The position numbers and the translations under genes are program-made. Shown here piece after piece: positions 6,664 through 14,797 of a stretch of DNA of 33,049 bases; the stretch's first letter is position 1, and the number at the start of each line of letters is the position of its first letter. The stretch lies in assembly GCA_030428695.1 (NCBI GenBank), contig JAUIEM010000053.1, positions 1 to 33,049 on the forward strand, given 5' to 3'. The DNA is from a bacterium. Lineage in GTDB: Bacteria > Planctomycetota > J058 > JAJDCP01. The notes under the pieces are model-generated. The model was not told the origin of the DNA, ran no database searches, and worked only from the letters and a program-made list of their open reading frames with translations.

Positions 6664-8800
6664 GCGCGTCCCGGTCATCACGGTCAGCGAGCTGCAGACC
6701 TCGCTGCGTTGCCCGCGGCTCCTGTGGCTCGGCCGCCACGAGGGTCGCTCCACCCTGTTCGACGGCTCCCTCGGGGCCGGGGTCGGCGCGCGCACCCACA
6801 CGCTGCTGTCGCGCTTCGAGAGCGAGCGGCCGATGCCCGCCGAGCTGCAGACCGAGCTCGCGGCGGGCCGCGACAACGGGGCGGGCGTCGAGCGCGCCCT
6901 GCGCGACCTCCTGTACCACCGCTTCCTGCTCCCCGACATCCGCAACGACCGCGAGCGCGGCGAGGTCCGGCCCGCGACGCTGGTGCGGGTGTGGCAGGCG
7001 CTGCGCTGCTACGCGTCCGCGCTCGCGCCCGTGCTGGTCGAGAACGCCGCCGCCGTCGGGCCGGCCGATGCCCTCGCGCGCACCTTCGTCGCCGCCGAGC
7101 TGCCGCTGCGCGGGCGCTTCACGGTCGCCGGGCAGGCGATCGACCTGGTCGGCCGGCTCGACAGCGTCTGGGCCGACCACGCCCGCGGCACGTTGCTGGT
7201 CGTCGACTACAAGACCCGCGCCCTCGGCGCCGACGGCGAGGACTTCCTGCAGGTCGCCGCCTACCGCGAGCTCCTGCGCGCCACCCGGGGAGTGCGCGCG
7301 CGCGCCGTCCTCTTGCCGCTCGCCGGGCGGGGGCCGCAGCATCGCTACGGGCCCCAGGCCCTCGACCGGCTGTGGCGCGACCTGCACGATGCGCACCTGC
7401 CCGAGGTCCTGCGCTTCCTCGCCACCCGCCCCGAGGGCCTCGCCACCCTGCCCGGCCCGGCCCGCGCGGAGACCTGCGGGCGCTGCCCGGTGCGGGCGGT
7501 GTGCCACGCCCGGCTCGGTCCGCCGCCGGCGCGCGGGGCGACGCCGGAGGTGGAAGAACCGGCAGCGGAGGAAGACACGGGCCTCGACGCCACGGCGGCC
7601 GAGGAGGGTCCGCCGCGCGGTCCGCGCATCCGGCTCGGCACCCGCCGCGAGGACGGCGAGCCGGTCGACTGGTTCCCCGGCGACACCCGCCGCGTGCTGC
7701 ATCCGAACACCGCGATCGTCGGCACGATGGGGACCGGCAAGACCGAGTGCACGAAGTCCCTGATCGCGCAGCTGCGGTGCGCCGACGGCAACTTCGGGGC
7801 GGCGCCGCGGATGCTGATCTTCGACTACAACGGCGACTACGCCAAGCCGGCCTTCGCCGAGGCCCTCGACGCGCGGGTGCTGCGGCTGCACCGGCTGCCC
7901 TTCAACCCCCTCGGCCTGCCGGCCAGCGACGCACCCCACCTGCCGTGGACCATCGCGAAGCGCTTCGTCGACTCGCTCGGCCGCTGCGTCGAGCTCGGAC
8001 CGGTCCAGAGCAACCGCCTGCTCGACGCGATCATGGCGGCCTACGACGCCGCCGGCATCCGCGAGGACGATCCCCGCAGCTGGCGGCGCAAGGCCCCGAC
8101 CCTGGCCGGGGTGTGGCGCCGCTACCTCGCCGAGGAGCCGAAGAAGGACACCCTGTACAGCGTGCTGAGCGACCTCGCCCACATCGAGCTGTTCCATCCC
8201 GACGCCGCCTCTGCGGGGCCGGTCTGGGAGGCCCTGGCCGGGGTGACGGTCATCGACCTGGTCGGGGCCGCCGAGTCGCACCAGAACCTCGCGATCTCGT
8301 GCATCCTCGACCAGTTCTACGCCGAGATGCTGACCCGCGGGCACGCCCGGCGCGAGGGCGCCCAGCGGGAGCTGCGCTGCTTCGTCGTCGTCGACGAGGC
8401 GGACAACTTCCTGTCCCACGACTTCCCGGTGTTGCGCCGGCTGCTCAAGGAGGCGCGCAAGTACGGCGTCGGCGTGGTGCTCTCGACCCAGTACCTGCGC
8501 CACTTCAAGACCCGGAAGGAGCGCTACTACGAGAGCTTCCTGACCTGGATCGTGCACCGTATCGACACCCTCGGCGACCGGGACGTCAAGAGCGTCCTCG
8601 GCGTCCACCTGCGCGCCGACATCCGCGCCCTGCGCGCCGCCGTCAAGGCCTGCGGGCTGTTCCAGAGCGTCGCCCTGCTCGCCGACCGGCCCGGGGCGGG
8701 TCGGCGCACGGTGGCGATCGACGACCTGCCGTACTGGAAGTGGAGGGAGCGGACCGGCGCGGGGGGTGACCCGGCTTCTTCAGGGCAGGCGAGCCCTTAG
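6644..8800 (+). CDS. Cas4-like Fe-S nuclease fused to a HerA/FtsK-type ATPase
   Basis: This 718-residue fusion begins with a PD-(D/E)xK nuclease of the Cas4/AddB-RecB class. D173 lies in GRLDSVW, D188-Y-K190 in VVDYKTR, and a QVAAYREL Q-motif follows. Four cysteines fit a 4Fe-4S cluster: C23 near the N-terminus, then C278, C281 and C287. An acidic linker (about 295-335) leads to a HerA/FtsK-like motor. That part has Walker A GTMGTGKTE at 360-368, LIFDYNGDYAK after it, Walker B CFVVVDEADNF with D584-E585, and a sensor strand LSTQYLRHF with Q616. The start ATG has GGAGGG six bases upstream. HerA normally works with a separate nuclease, NurA, in DNA end resection; here nuclease and translocase are in one chain. 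Its likely substrate is double-stranded DNA, in a resection or restriction role (inference). Confidence 0.9.
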   Translation: MSSPSAERVPVITVSELQTSLRCPRLLWLGRHEGRSTLFDGSLGAGVGARTHTLLSRFESERPMPAELQTELAAGRDNGAGVERALRDLLYHRFLLPDIRNDRERGEVRPATLVRVWQALRCYASALAPVLVENAAAVGPADALARTFVAAELPLRGRFTVAGQAIDLVGRLDSVWADHARGTLLVVDYKTRALGADGEDFLQVAAYRELLRATRGVRARAVLLPLAGRGPQHRYGPQALDRLWRDLHDAHLPEVLRFLATRPEGLATLPGPARAETCGRCPVRAVCHARLGPPPARGATPEVEEPAAEEDTGLDATAAEEGPPRGPRIRLGTRREDGEPVDWFPGDTRRVLHPNTAIVGTMGTGKTECTKSLIAQLRCADGNFGAAPRMLIFDYNGDYAKPAFAEALDARVLRLHRLPFNPLGLPASDAPHLPWTIAKRFVDSLGRCVELGPVQSNRLLDAIMAAYDAAGIREDDPRSWRRKAPTLAGVWRRYLAEEPKKDTLYSVLSDLAHIELFHPDAASAGPVWEALAGVTVIDLVGAAESHQNLAISCILDQFYAEMLTRGHARREGAQRELRCFVVVDEADNFLSHDFPVLRRLLKEARKYGVGVVLSTQYLRHFKTRKERYYESFLTWIVHRIDTLGDRDVKSVLGVHLRADIRALRAAVKACGLFQSVALLADRPGAGRRTVAIDDLPYWKWRERTGAGGDPASSGQASP

Positions 8801-8955
8801 GGGCTGTCAGGCGACGAATCCTTGCTTTCCTTGAGGCGAAAGTCGTCGATGGCAAGGAGCGAGGAGCTCGCATACGGGCCGTAATCGGGCGACGAGCGAC
8901 GCAGCCAGCGGCGGCGAGGACCAGCGAAAACGAGGATTCGTTGCCTGACAGGCCC
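8801..8955. repeat. MITE-like intergenic inverted-repeat element
   Basis: The gap between the convergent nuclease and selA genes is bounded by an inverted repeat. The left arm, from 8801 (GGGCTGTCAGGC then ACGAATCCT), pairs with the right arm ending at 8955, with one mismatch and one extra base over about 22 bases. The interior has further partial complementarity and a short TACGG-G-CCGTA palindrome near its centre. It carries no gene. It may be a small non-autonomous element or a repetitive extragenic palindrome, and as RNA it could act as a bidirectional terminator. Arms reach the stop codons on both sides. Confidence 0.65.
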
Positions 8956-10269
8956 TTAGCCCGCCAGCTCGCGCTCGAGGGCGGCGCGCAGCTCGGCGTC
9001 CTCTTCGGGCAGTACGGTGCGCAGGTCGAGCCACAGGTCGCCGGCCTGCACCCGACCGAAGATCGCCGGCTCGCCGATGCGCAGCGCCCGGTGCAGGGCC
9101 TCGGCGTCGGCGTGGCGGATCCGCAGGGCGCAGGAAGGCAGGCCGCTGGTCGGCGCCGCGCCGCTGCCGACGCGCGCCTCCGAGGCTTCCACCGAGACCT
9201 GCGCGAGACCCTCGGCGAGGGCCTCGGCCCGGGCGCGCAGGCTGTCGACCGAGGCGGAGAGCACACGGTGCACGCTCAGCTCGGCGGAGCGGCCGAGCCA
9301 GTAGCGGCGCAGCACCTGCTCGAGGGCGGTCAGGGTCAGCTTGCCGGGCCGCACCGCCCGGAACAGCGGATGCCGACGCACCCGCGTGACCGCCGGCTTG
9401 CGGCCGACGATCAGGCCCGCCTGGGGTCCGCCGAGGAGCTTGTCGCCGCTGAACATGCACAGGTCGACGCCGGTCTCGACGCCCTCGCGGGCGATCGGCT
9501 CGTCCTCGATGCCGAAGGGCCGCACGTCCTCGAGGCAGCCCGAGCCCATGTCGAACACCACCGGCAGGTCGTGCTTGCGGCCGAGGGCGACCAGCGCGGG
9601 CAGCTCGACCTCCTCGGTGAAGCCGACGACGCGGAAGTTGCTGCGGTGCACCTTGAGCAGCATGCCGGTGTTCTCGCCGATCGCCCTCTCGTAGTCGGCC
9701 AGCCGGGTGCGGTTGGTGCAGCCGACCTCGCGCAGGGTCGCGCCGCTCTCCTCCATCACGTCCGGGATGCGGAAGCCGCCGCCGATCTCGACCAGCTCGG
9801 AGCGGCTGACGATCACCTCCTTGCCGCGGGCGAGGGCGGCGAGGACCAGCATCGTCGCGGCCGCGCAGTTGTTGACGACGGTGCCGGCCTCGGCGCCGGT
9901 CAGGTCGCGCATCATGCGCTGCAGGCCGTCCTCGCGCTTGTTGCGCTTGCCCGAGGCGCGGTCGACCTCGACGATGGTGTAGCCGGCGGCCGCCTCGGCG
10001 AGGTGACGGGCCGCGTCGCCGAGGGGGGCGCGGCCGAGGCCGGTGTGCAGGACGACGCCGGTCGCGTTGAGCACGCGCACGCAGACCGGGCGCGTCCACT
10101 GCTCGATGCGGGCGCGGACCAGCGCGGTGCAGTCTTCGAGCGACGGGATGCGGCCGGCCTGGCGCTCGTCGGCGAGCACGGCGCGGGCGGCGGCTTTGCG
10201 CAGCGCGCGCGGTCCGGCCTCGGCCGTCGCGTCGAGCAGGTCGTCCATGCGGGGGGGATGGGCTCCCAC
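8956..10269 (-). CDS. selA: L-seryl-tRNA(Sec) selenium transferase (selenocysteine synthase)
   Basis: SelA is a PLP enzyme that converts seryl-tRNA(Sec) to selenocysteinyl-tRNA(Sec) using selenophosphate, so the host probably makes selenoproteins. The 437-residue protein shows the family core: RVLNATGVVLHTGLGRAPLG near the N-terminus, a NNCAAATMLVL segment, SRSELVEIGGGFRIPDV, HRSNFRVVGFTEEV, and the PLP lysine K277 in FSGDKLLGGPQAGLIVG. The start at GTG 10269 has GGAGG five bases upstream. An alternative GTG at 10275 overlaps the ferredoxin stop as GTGA but leaves no room for a ribosome-binding site. It is the last gene of the minus operon after the ferredoxin. selB, selD and the Sec tRNA gene are not in the window. 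Confidence 0.95.
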   Translation of the reverse strand: MGAHPPRMDDLLDATAEAGPRALRKAAARAVLADERQAGRIPSLEDCTALVRARIEQWTRPVCVRVLNATGVVLHTGLGRAPLGDAARHLAEAAAGYTIVEVDRASGKRNKREDGLQRMMRDLTGAEAGTVVNNCAAATMLVLAALARGKEVIVSRSELVEIGGGFRIPDVMEESGATLREVGCTNRTRLADYERAIGENTGMLLKVHRSNFRVVGFTEEVELPALVALGRKHDLPVVFDMGSGCLEDVRPFGIEDEPIAREGVETGVDLCMFSGDKLLGGPQAGLIVGRKPAVTRVRRHPLFRAVRPGKLTLTALEQVLRRYWLGRSAELSVHRVLSASVDSLRARAEALAEGLAQVSVEASEARVGSGAAPTSGLPSCALRIRHADAEALHRALRIGEPAIFGRVQAGDLWLDLRTVLPEEDAELRAALERELAG

Positions 10270-10271
10270 GG

Positions 10272-10811
10272 TCACCTCCGGATGCTGTCGATCCCGATCG
10301 CTGCGGTCGGACAGGCGGGCACACACAACCCACAGCCGGTGCAGCCGTCGAGGATCTCGGGATCTCCCTGACGGTCGATGGTGATCGCCTGCAGCGGCAC
10401 CGGGCAGGCGAGCACGCAGGCGTGGCAGTCGTCCGCGCGGCCGGCCTGGCAGGGGTGCAGGTCGATCCGCGCCCGGGCGATGCGCACTTCCTCGGCGGCC
10501 GTCAGGACCAGCGCCCCGCTCGGGCAGGCGCGCATGCAGTCGCCGCACAGGGTGCAGGGGGCGCGCTCGGGCAGCAGGAAGGGCGTGCCGGTCGCCGGCT
10601 TCATGTGCTCCTGGGCGGGGATGATGCAGTGCTCGGGGCAGGCGTCCACGCACGCCCGGCAGCGCTGGCAGGTCGTCAGGAAGGTGGCTTCGGGCAGGGC
10701 GCCGGGCGGACGGATCGGCCCGGTGCGGGGCGTGAGGTCGGAGAAGGTCTTCTTGACGCTCGAGAACAGCGAGGCGAAGAGCTCGCGGCGGCTGGAGTCT
10801 CCGGACGTCAC
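10272..10811 (-). CDS. four-cluster 4Fe-4S ferredoxin, NapF-like
   Basis: This 179-residue protein has sixteen cysteines in four cluster motifs: C48/51/54/58, C86/89/92/96, C121/129/132/136 and C157/160/163/167. Three are regular CxxCxxCxxxCP motifs. The third has a seven-residue first gap, as in NapF/NapG-type ferredoxins. It probably carries electrons or helps mature a molybdo- or seleno-enzyme in the cytoplasm (inference from family). An arginine pair (SSRREL, residues 8-9) lies near the N-terminus as in NapF, but no hydrophobic export segment follows. The GTG at 10811 overlaps the stop of the upstream lysine-rich gene (GTGA), with AAGGA upstream. Being next to selA suggests both serve selenium-dependent redox metabolism. 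Confidence 0.85.
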   Translation of the reverse strand: MTSGDSSRRELFASLFSSVKKTFSDLTPRTGPIRPPGALPEATFLTTCQRCRACVDACPEHCIIPAQEHMKPATGTPFLLPERAPCTLCGDCMRACPSGALVLTAAEEVRIARARIDLHPCQAGRADDCHACVLACPVPLQAITIDRQGDPEILDGCTGCGLCVPACPTAAIGIDSIRR

Positions 10812-12118
10812 ATCGAGGAGTCCTTGGCGAGGTTCTGTTTGAGGATGATCGCCTCTTCGTGTTCCTCTTCCAGTCCGCTGTAGGTCGACTTCCATTCCCA
10901 GTAGCCCGGCTCGACCTCCTCGCTGTAGGTCGGGTCCTCCTGCAGCTTGTTGAAGATCCGCACCGCGTCGATGGCGGCCTGCAGGGCGTCCTCGCGCAGC
11001 TTGTCCTTCTCGTTCTGGCTGCCGGCGCGGCCGATCTTGCCGTACAGCTCCTGGGCGGTCTTGGTGTACTCCCGGGCCTGCTCGAGTTCGGTGCGGTGAT
11101 CTTCCCCCTCGACGACGGACATCTTCTTGACCGCGATCACGATGATCAGACCGACGATCACGACGCCGAGCCCGATGCTGATGAACATCATCGGGTTGAC
11201 GCCCGCCTTCGCGGGCGGCGGACGCCGCCGCGAGCGACGCGGCTTCCCGGACTTCCCGGAGCTTCCGCTGGTGCCCTTGCTCGAGGCGGTGGCTTTCTTG
11301 CGTCCGGACTTCTTCTTCTTGCTCGATTCCATCACGATATCCACTTCGCCCGGTTCGTCGTCGGGCAGCAAAAGACTGTCGCTGTCTTCGAGCCGGGGAG
11401 AGCCGACGGCGACTTCTCCGGAGCCGGATTCGAGCAGTTCCAGGTCGAGGTCGGTGTCGGAGAGGAGGCTCTCCTTCTTCAGGCTGGCGGTGTCGCCGTG
11501 CTTCTTCGCGCGCTTCTTCTTCTCGGGCTTCGAAGCCGCGACGGCGCGCTTCTTCTTCGGGCTCGCGTCCTGGGCCCGGGCGCTCTTGACGCGTCCGGAG
11601 GCGGTCCTGGCCTTGACGCGTCCGGAGGCGGTCCTGGCCTTGACGCGGTCGGAGGCGGTCCTGGCCTTGACGCGGTCGGAGGCGGTCCTGGCCTTGTCGC
11701 GGCCGGAGGCGGTTCTGGCCTTGTCGCGTCCGGGAGCGGTCTTGGCCTTGACGCGTCCAGAGGCGGTCCTGGCTTTGTCGCGTCCGGGAGCGGTCTTGGC
11801 CTTGACGCGGCCGGAGGCGGTCTTCGCCCGGGCGCTCGCGGGCGCCTCGGCCTTGCCGCGACCCGGCGGGGTCTTCTTGACCTTCTTCCGACCGGAGGCG
11901 GGTTTCGTCTTCGCGTTCGCGGAGGCCTTGGCCTTGGTGCGAGCGGAGGCCTTCGCCTTCGCCCGCTCGGCCCTGGCCGCCTTGCGCTCGGCCTCGTCGC
12001 GGCCAGACGCCTTCGCCTTCGTGCGGCCCGATGCGGTCTTGACCTTCTTGCGGCCCGAGCCGGCCTTCGACGTTTTCGACGTCGCGGAGCTCTTCGTGCG
12101 CTTGGGGGCTGTGGGCAT
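10808..12118 (-). CDS. lysine/arginine-rich repeat protein with one membrane anchor
   Basis: This 436-residue protein has three parts. Residues 1-215 are extremely basic and resemble histone H1 or AlgP tails, with nine tandem 9-residue units at about 98-178 (TASGRVKAK, TAPGRDKAR, TASDRVKAR and similar). Residues about 216-300 form an acidic segment and a second Lys/Ser-rich stretch. One transmembrane helix lies at about 307-329 (FISIGLGVVIVGLIIVIAV), and a charged helical C-terminal domain of about 105 residues follows. By the positive-inside rule the basic tail is cytoplasmic and the C-terminal domain periplasmic. The tail could bind nucleic acid or polyphosphate (inference). ATG 12118 has GAGGAA upstream and a near-consensus promoter. 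It heads the operon with ferredoxin and selA. Confidence 0.85.
   Translation of the reverse strand: MPTAPKRTKSSATSKTSKAGSGRKKVKTASGRTKAKASGRDEAERKAARAERAKAKASARTKAKASANAKTKPASGRKKVKKTPPGRGKAEAPASARAKTASGRVKAKTAPGRDKARTASGRVKAKTAPGRDKARTASGRDKARTASDRVKARTASDRVKARTASGRVKARTASGRVKSARAQDASPKKKRAVAASKPEKKKRAKKHGDTASLKKESLLSDTDLDLELLESGSGEVAVGSPRLEDSDSLLLPDDEPGEVDIVMESSKKKKSGRKKATASSKGTSGSSGKSGKPRRSRRRPPPAKAGVNPMMFISIGLGVVIVGLIIVIAVKKMSVVEGEDHRTELEQAREYTKTAQELYGKIGRAGSQNEKDKLREDALQAAIDAVRIFNKLQEDPTYSEEVEPGYWEWKSTYSGLEEEHEEAIILKQNLAKDSSM
11586..11828. repeat. 27-bp tandem repeats, nine degenerate copies, inside a gene
   Basis: Nine consecutive 27-base units encode the 9-residue basic repeats of the lysine-rich membrane protein. 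Copies differ mainly at a few codons (for example GTC or GAC for the V/D position), so the array is a mix of recent duplication and older divergence. Copy number is likely to vary between strains. Confidence 0.85.
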
Positions 12119-12151
12119 CGCTTCCTCGGCGCGGACTACGTCAGAGTGAGG

Positions 12152-12180
12152 ATAGTAGCACCGTGAGGCCCGCCGGTCAA
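12152..12180 (-). promoter_or_regulatory. sigma70-type promoter of the lysine-rich/ferredoxin/selA operon
   Basis: On the minus strand TTGACC (12180-12175), a 17-base spacer and TACTAT (12157-12152) are close to consensus. The predicted start near 12145 leaves about 27 bases of leader before the ATG at 12118. Confidence 0.65.
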
Positions 12181-12303
12181 AGCCTGGCCCGCGCGGTTTC
12201 GGCGCAGGAAACAGGACGCGCGACGAGCGCTCCATCCTGCGCACGATCGTACCCAACCCTTCGCAGCTCTCCCCGCGTCCGGCTCCGTCGCCGACGCGCG
12301 GGA

Positions 12304-12331
12304 TTGACGGAGCGCGGCGAGCTGCTACCCT
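12304..12331 (+). promoter_or_regulatory. putative promoter of the ABC exporter operon
   Basis: TTGACG (12304-12309), a 16-base spacer and TACCCT (12326-12331) lie upstream of the GTG at 12372, giving a leader of about 34 bases that contains GGAGGAG. The rest of the 253-bp divergent gap (12119-12371) shows nothing else that I can assign. Confidence 0.5.
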
Positions 12332-12371
12332 GCCACCGCGCGGGAGCCCCCGCCGGATCGGAGGAGCGCGG

Positions 12372-13166
12372 GTGATCGAAGTCTACCAGCTGTGGAAGAG
12401 CTACGGCGAGCGGGTCGCCGTCGCCGACCTCAACTTCGCGGTCGGCCCGGGCGAGATCCTCGGCTTCGTCGGTCCCAACGGCGCGGGGAAGACCTCGACC
12501 CTGCGGGTGCTCGCGGGCATCCTGCCCCCGACCGCGGGTGTCGTGCGCCTCGCCGGAATCGACCTCGGCCACGAGCCGCTTCGCGCCAAGCGCGAGCTCG
12601 GCTTCGTCCCCGACACCCCCTTCCTGTACGACGAGCTCAGCGTCGTCGAGCATCTGCGCCTGGCCTGCCGCATCCACAAGGTCCCGAAGCCCGACATCGA
12701 CGGCCTGCTCGATAGCCTCGAGCTGACGGAGCGCCGCGACGACTACCCGGACGCCCTGTCCCGCGGCATGCGCCAGAAGGTCGCCCTGGCCTGGGCCCTG
12801 GTCCACGACCCGCGCGTGCTGTTGCTCGACGAGCCGCTGACCGGCCTCGATCCGCGCGGCATCCGCACGGTCAAGGACATCCTGCGGGCGCGGGCCGCCG
12901 CGGGGACCGCGATCCTGATCTCCTCGCACCTGCTCGACATGGTCCAGGAGATGTGCTCGAGCCTGCTGATCATCGACCGCGGCCAACAGCTCGCCCTCGG
13001 CTCGATGGCGGAGCTCCTGCGCCGCGCCGACCAGAACGAGAGCCTCGAGGACGCCTTCTTCCGGGTGACCGAGCGCCGCGGCTTCGAGCCCCCGCCACGC
13101 CCCCGCGCCGCGACCCCGCTGGCGCCGACCCCGCTGCGGCCCGAGCCTCTGGAGCCCGGCCCGTGA
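12372..13166 (+). CDS. ABC transporter ATP-binding protein
   Basis: This is the 264-residue nucleotide-binding subunit of an ABC exporter. Walker A GPNGAGKT lies at 34-41, the signature variant LSRGMRQK begins at residue 129, Walker B LLLDEPLTGLDP has D153-E154, and the H-loop is ILISSHLL. The layout is that of CcmA-type (ABC-2) exporters. The last 25 residues are Pro-rich and are probably a disordered tail. The GTG start has GGAGGAG just upstream. Its stop overlaps the permease start (GTGA), so the two are made together. Substrate is unknown. Confidence 0.95.
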   Translation: MIEVYQLWKSYGERVAVADLNFAVGPGEILGFVGPNGAGKTSTLRVLAGILPPTAGVVRLAGIDLGHEPLRAKRELGFVPDTPFLYDELSVVEHLRLACRIHKVPKPDIDGLLDSLELTERRDDYPDALSRGMRQKVALAWALVHDPRVLLLDEPLTGLDPRGIRTVKDILRARAAAGTAILISSHLLDMVQEMCSSLLIIDRGQQLALGSMAELLRRADQNESLEDAFFRVTERRGFEPPPRPRAATPLAPTPLRPEPLEPGP

Positions 13167-14791
13167 GCTCGCTGCTCCTCTTGCTCGTGCTGCGCCTGAA
13201 GAACCGCGTCTGGCGCAGCCTGCGGCGGCTGCGGGAGCCGAAGTACCTGATCGGCGCCGTCGTCGCCCTCGGCTACTTCGGCTCACTGCTGTTCGTCCGC
13301 GATGTCAGCGGCAACCCGATCGGCTACTTCGCCCACACCTTCACCGTCTTCCTCGCCTTCGCCCACCTGCGGGCCTGGGTCCCCTACCCGCGCCAGGCGA
13401 CCGGCCCCAACCTGTTCAAGCTCGCCGACGTGAACCTGCTCTTCCCGACCCCGGTGCACCGCACGGCGCTGCTGGTCTACGCGGTGCTCGGGAAGCTGCC
13501 CGGGGCGCTGCTGTTCGGGACCTTCTTCTTCTTCCTCAGCGGCTTCTCCCCCGGCGCGCTGGTCGGCTTCGCCGCGTTCACGCTGATCATGACGCTGCAC
13601 ACGACCGTCGCGACCTTCTTCCGCTACAGCTTCGTGAAGCGCCCCGCCCGCAGCCTGCTGCTGTTCGCGCCGGGCTGGCTGTACGCCCTGGCCCTGGTGC
13701 TCGGGGTGGTGTTCGTGTGGCGCGCGCCCCCGACGGGCGCGGCGGACTCCGACGCGATGTTCCAGTTCGTCGAGAGCCTGATCGAGAGCCCGGGCCTGCG
13801 CGAGATCAGCTACCCGGTGCGCGCGCCGGCCCTGTTGATGACCGGCCCGGTGCTCGGCTGGCCGTTGCTGGTCTGCCTCGCCCAGATCGTCCTGTACCTC
13901 GTCTGGCTCGTCCGCATCGACGTGCACTACGAGGAGTGGGCCGTGCGCCGCGCGGAGTCGGGCCGCAAGGGCCGCGGCAGCGACGCGCGCAAGGGTCGCT
14001 GGAGCCCCTTCGCCCGCGGCGGAACGGCGCTCGGCGGCTTCTTCTGGATCCGCTGGCTCGGCCGCACCCGGCCGCGGCGCCTGCGGATGATCCTGATCGG
14101 TGCGGCGGTGATCCTCGTGATCGGGACGCTCGCGCCGTCCTTCCCGGAAGCCTGGCTGCGGGCGGTGACCGTCGCGATCCCCTACGTGCTGCAGATCGTG
14201 ATCATCGTCGTGCTGTTCTGGAAGCGCGGCTCCAGCCTCGGCGCCCTCGACGCGATGGAGCTGCTCAAGCCCCTGCCGATCCGCGGCTGGAAGGTCCTGC
14301 TCGGGGACGTGTGCGGGGCGGCCGCCGCCGGCATGATCCCCCTGCTCGGGCTGCTCGGCCTCGGCGTCGCGCTGACCCCGCAGAGCGCCTACCAGCCCTT
14401 CCCCTTCGGGGTGCGCCTGGGCATGGCCGGCGGCCTGGCGGTGCTGCTGTTCACCTTCTTCTGCGGCTTCCACGCGATCATGTACATCCAGGCCCTGTGG
14501 TTCCCGGGCCTCGCCCGCCTGCGGGTCGGCCGCGAGGGCGCCGTCGGCCACAACATGCTCGTCACCCTGCTGCGCATGCTGTTCATCGTCGGGCTGTTCC
14601 CCCTGCCCTGCATCCTCGGCGCGATCGGCTACGGGCTCGCGGCGATGTACCTGCCCGGCACCGGCCCCTGGCTGCCGGTGCTGGTCGGGATGCTGGTGCT
14701 GTGGGGGGAGATCCTCGCCCTGGTGGTGTACGCCGGCTGGATGTTCGACCGGGCCGACTTCCTGCTGACGCCGGAGACACCGGACGGGTAG
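13163..14791 (+). CDS. ABC exporter permease (ABC_export-like)
   Basis: This 542-residue integral membrane protein pairs with the ATPase just upstream. It starts LLLLLVLRLKNRVWRSLRRL, a pattern I associate with the putative ABC exporter (ABC_export) permeases of planctomycetes and related phyla. A long series of hydrophobic segments follows, with a basic cytoplasmic loop in the middle (residues about 265-310, rich in Arg/Lys/Gly). No signal peptide or binding-protein domain is seen, consistent with export. GTG 13163 is chosen because it overlaps the ATPase stop (GTGA) and has CTGGAG upstream; the frame is open further upstream only as a shadow of the ATPase gene. It converges with the cyanophycinase-like gene with six bases between. 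Confidence 0.85.
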   Translation: MSSLLLLLVLRLKNRVWRSLRRLREPKYLIGAVVALGYFGSLLFVRDVSGNPIGYFAHTFTVFLAFAHLRAWVPYPRQATGPNLFKLADVNLLFPTPVHRTALLVYAVLGKLPGALLFGTFFFFLSGFSPGALVGFAAFTLIMTLHTTVATFFRYSFVKRPARSLLLFAPGWLYALALVLGVVFVWRAPPTGAADSDAMFQFVESLIESPGLREISYPVRAPALLMTGPVLGWPLLVCLAQIVLYLVWLVRIDVHYEEWAVRRAESGRKGRGSDARKGRWSPFARGGTALGGFFWIRWLGRTRPRRLRMILIGAAVILVIGTLAPSFPEAWLRAVTVAIPYVLQIVIIVVLFWKRGSSLGALDAMELLKPLPIRGWKVLLGDVCGAAAAGMIPLLGLLGLGVALTPQSAYQPFPFGVRLGMAGGLAVLLFTFFCGFHAIMYIQALWFPGLARLRVGREGAVGHNMLVTLLRMLFIVGLFPLPCILGAIGYGLAAMYLPGTGPWLPVLVGMLVLWGEILALVVYAGWMFDRADFLLTPETPDG

Positions 14792-14797
14792 GGGCGT

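Noticed and set aside
2577..8800. Naming the operon as BREX, DISARM, Dnd/Dpt or a HerA-SIR2 type system
   Set aside because: Individual ATPase resemblance exists, but no methylase, phosphatase, SIR2, DUF1998 or sulfur-modification gene is present, and the nuclease is a Cas4-like fusion. A named assignment is not supported.
6644..8800. Calling the fusion protein Cas4 of a CRISPR system
   Set aside because: No cas genes or arrays are nearby and the protein has a HerA-type motor fused to it.
11586..11828. 27-base repeats considered as a CRISPR or regulatory array
   Set aside because: They have no spacers, keep the reading frame and encode 9-residue repeats of the lysine-rich protein.
10859..12166. 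Plus-strand open frame of 435 residues with Gly/Leu repeats
   Set aside because: It is antisense to the lysine-rich repeat gene, whose minus-strand frame has a promoter, ribosome-binding site and membrane helix.
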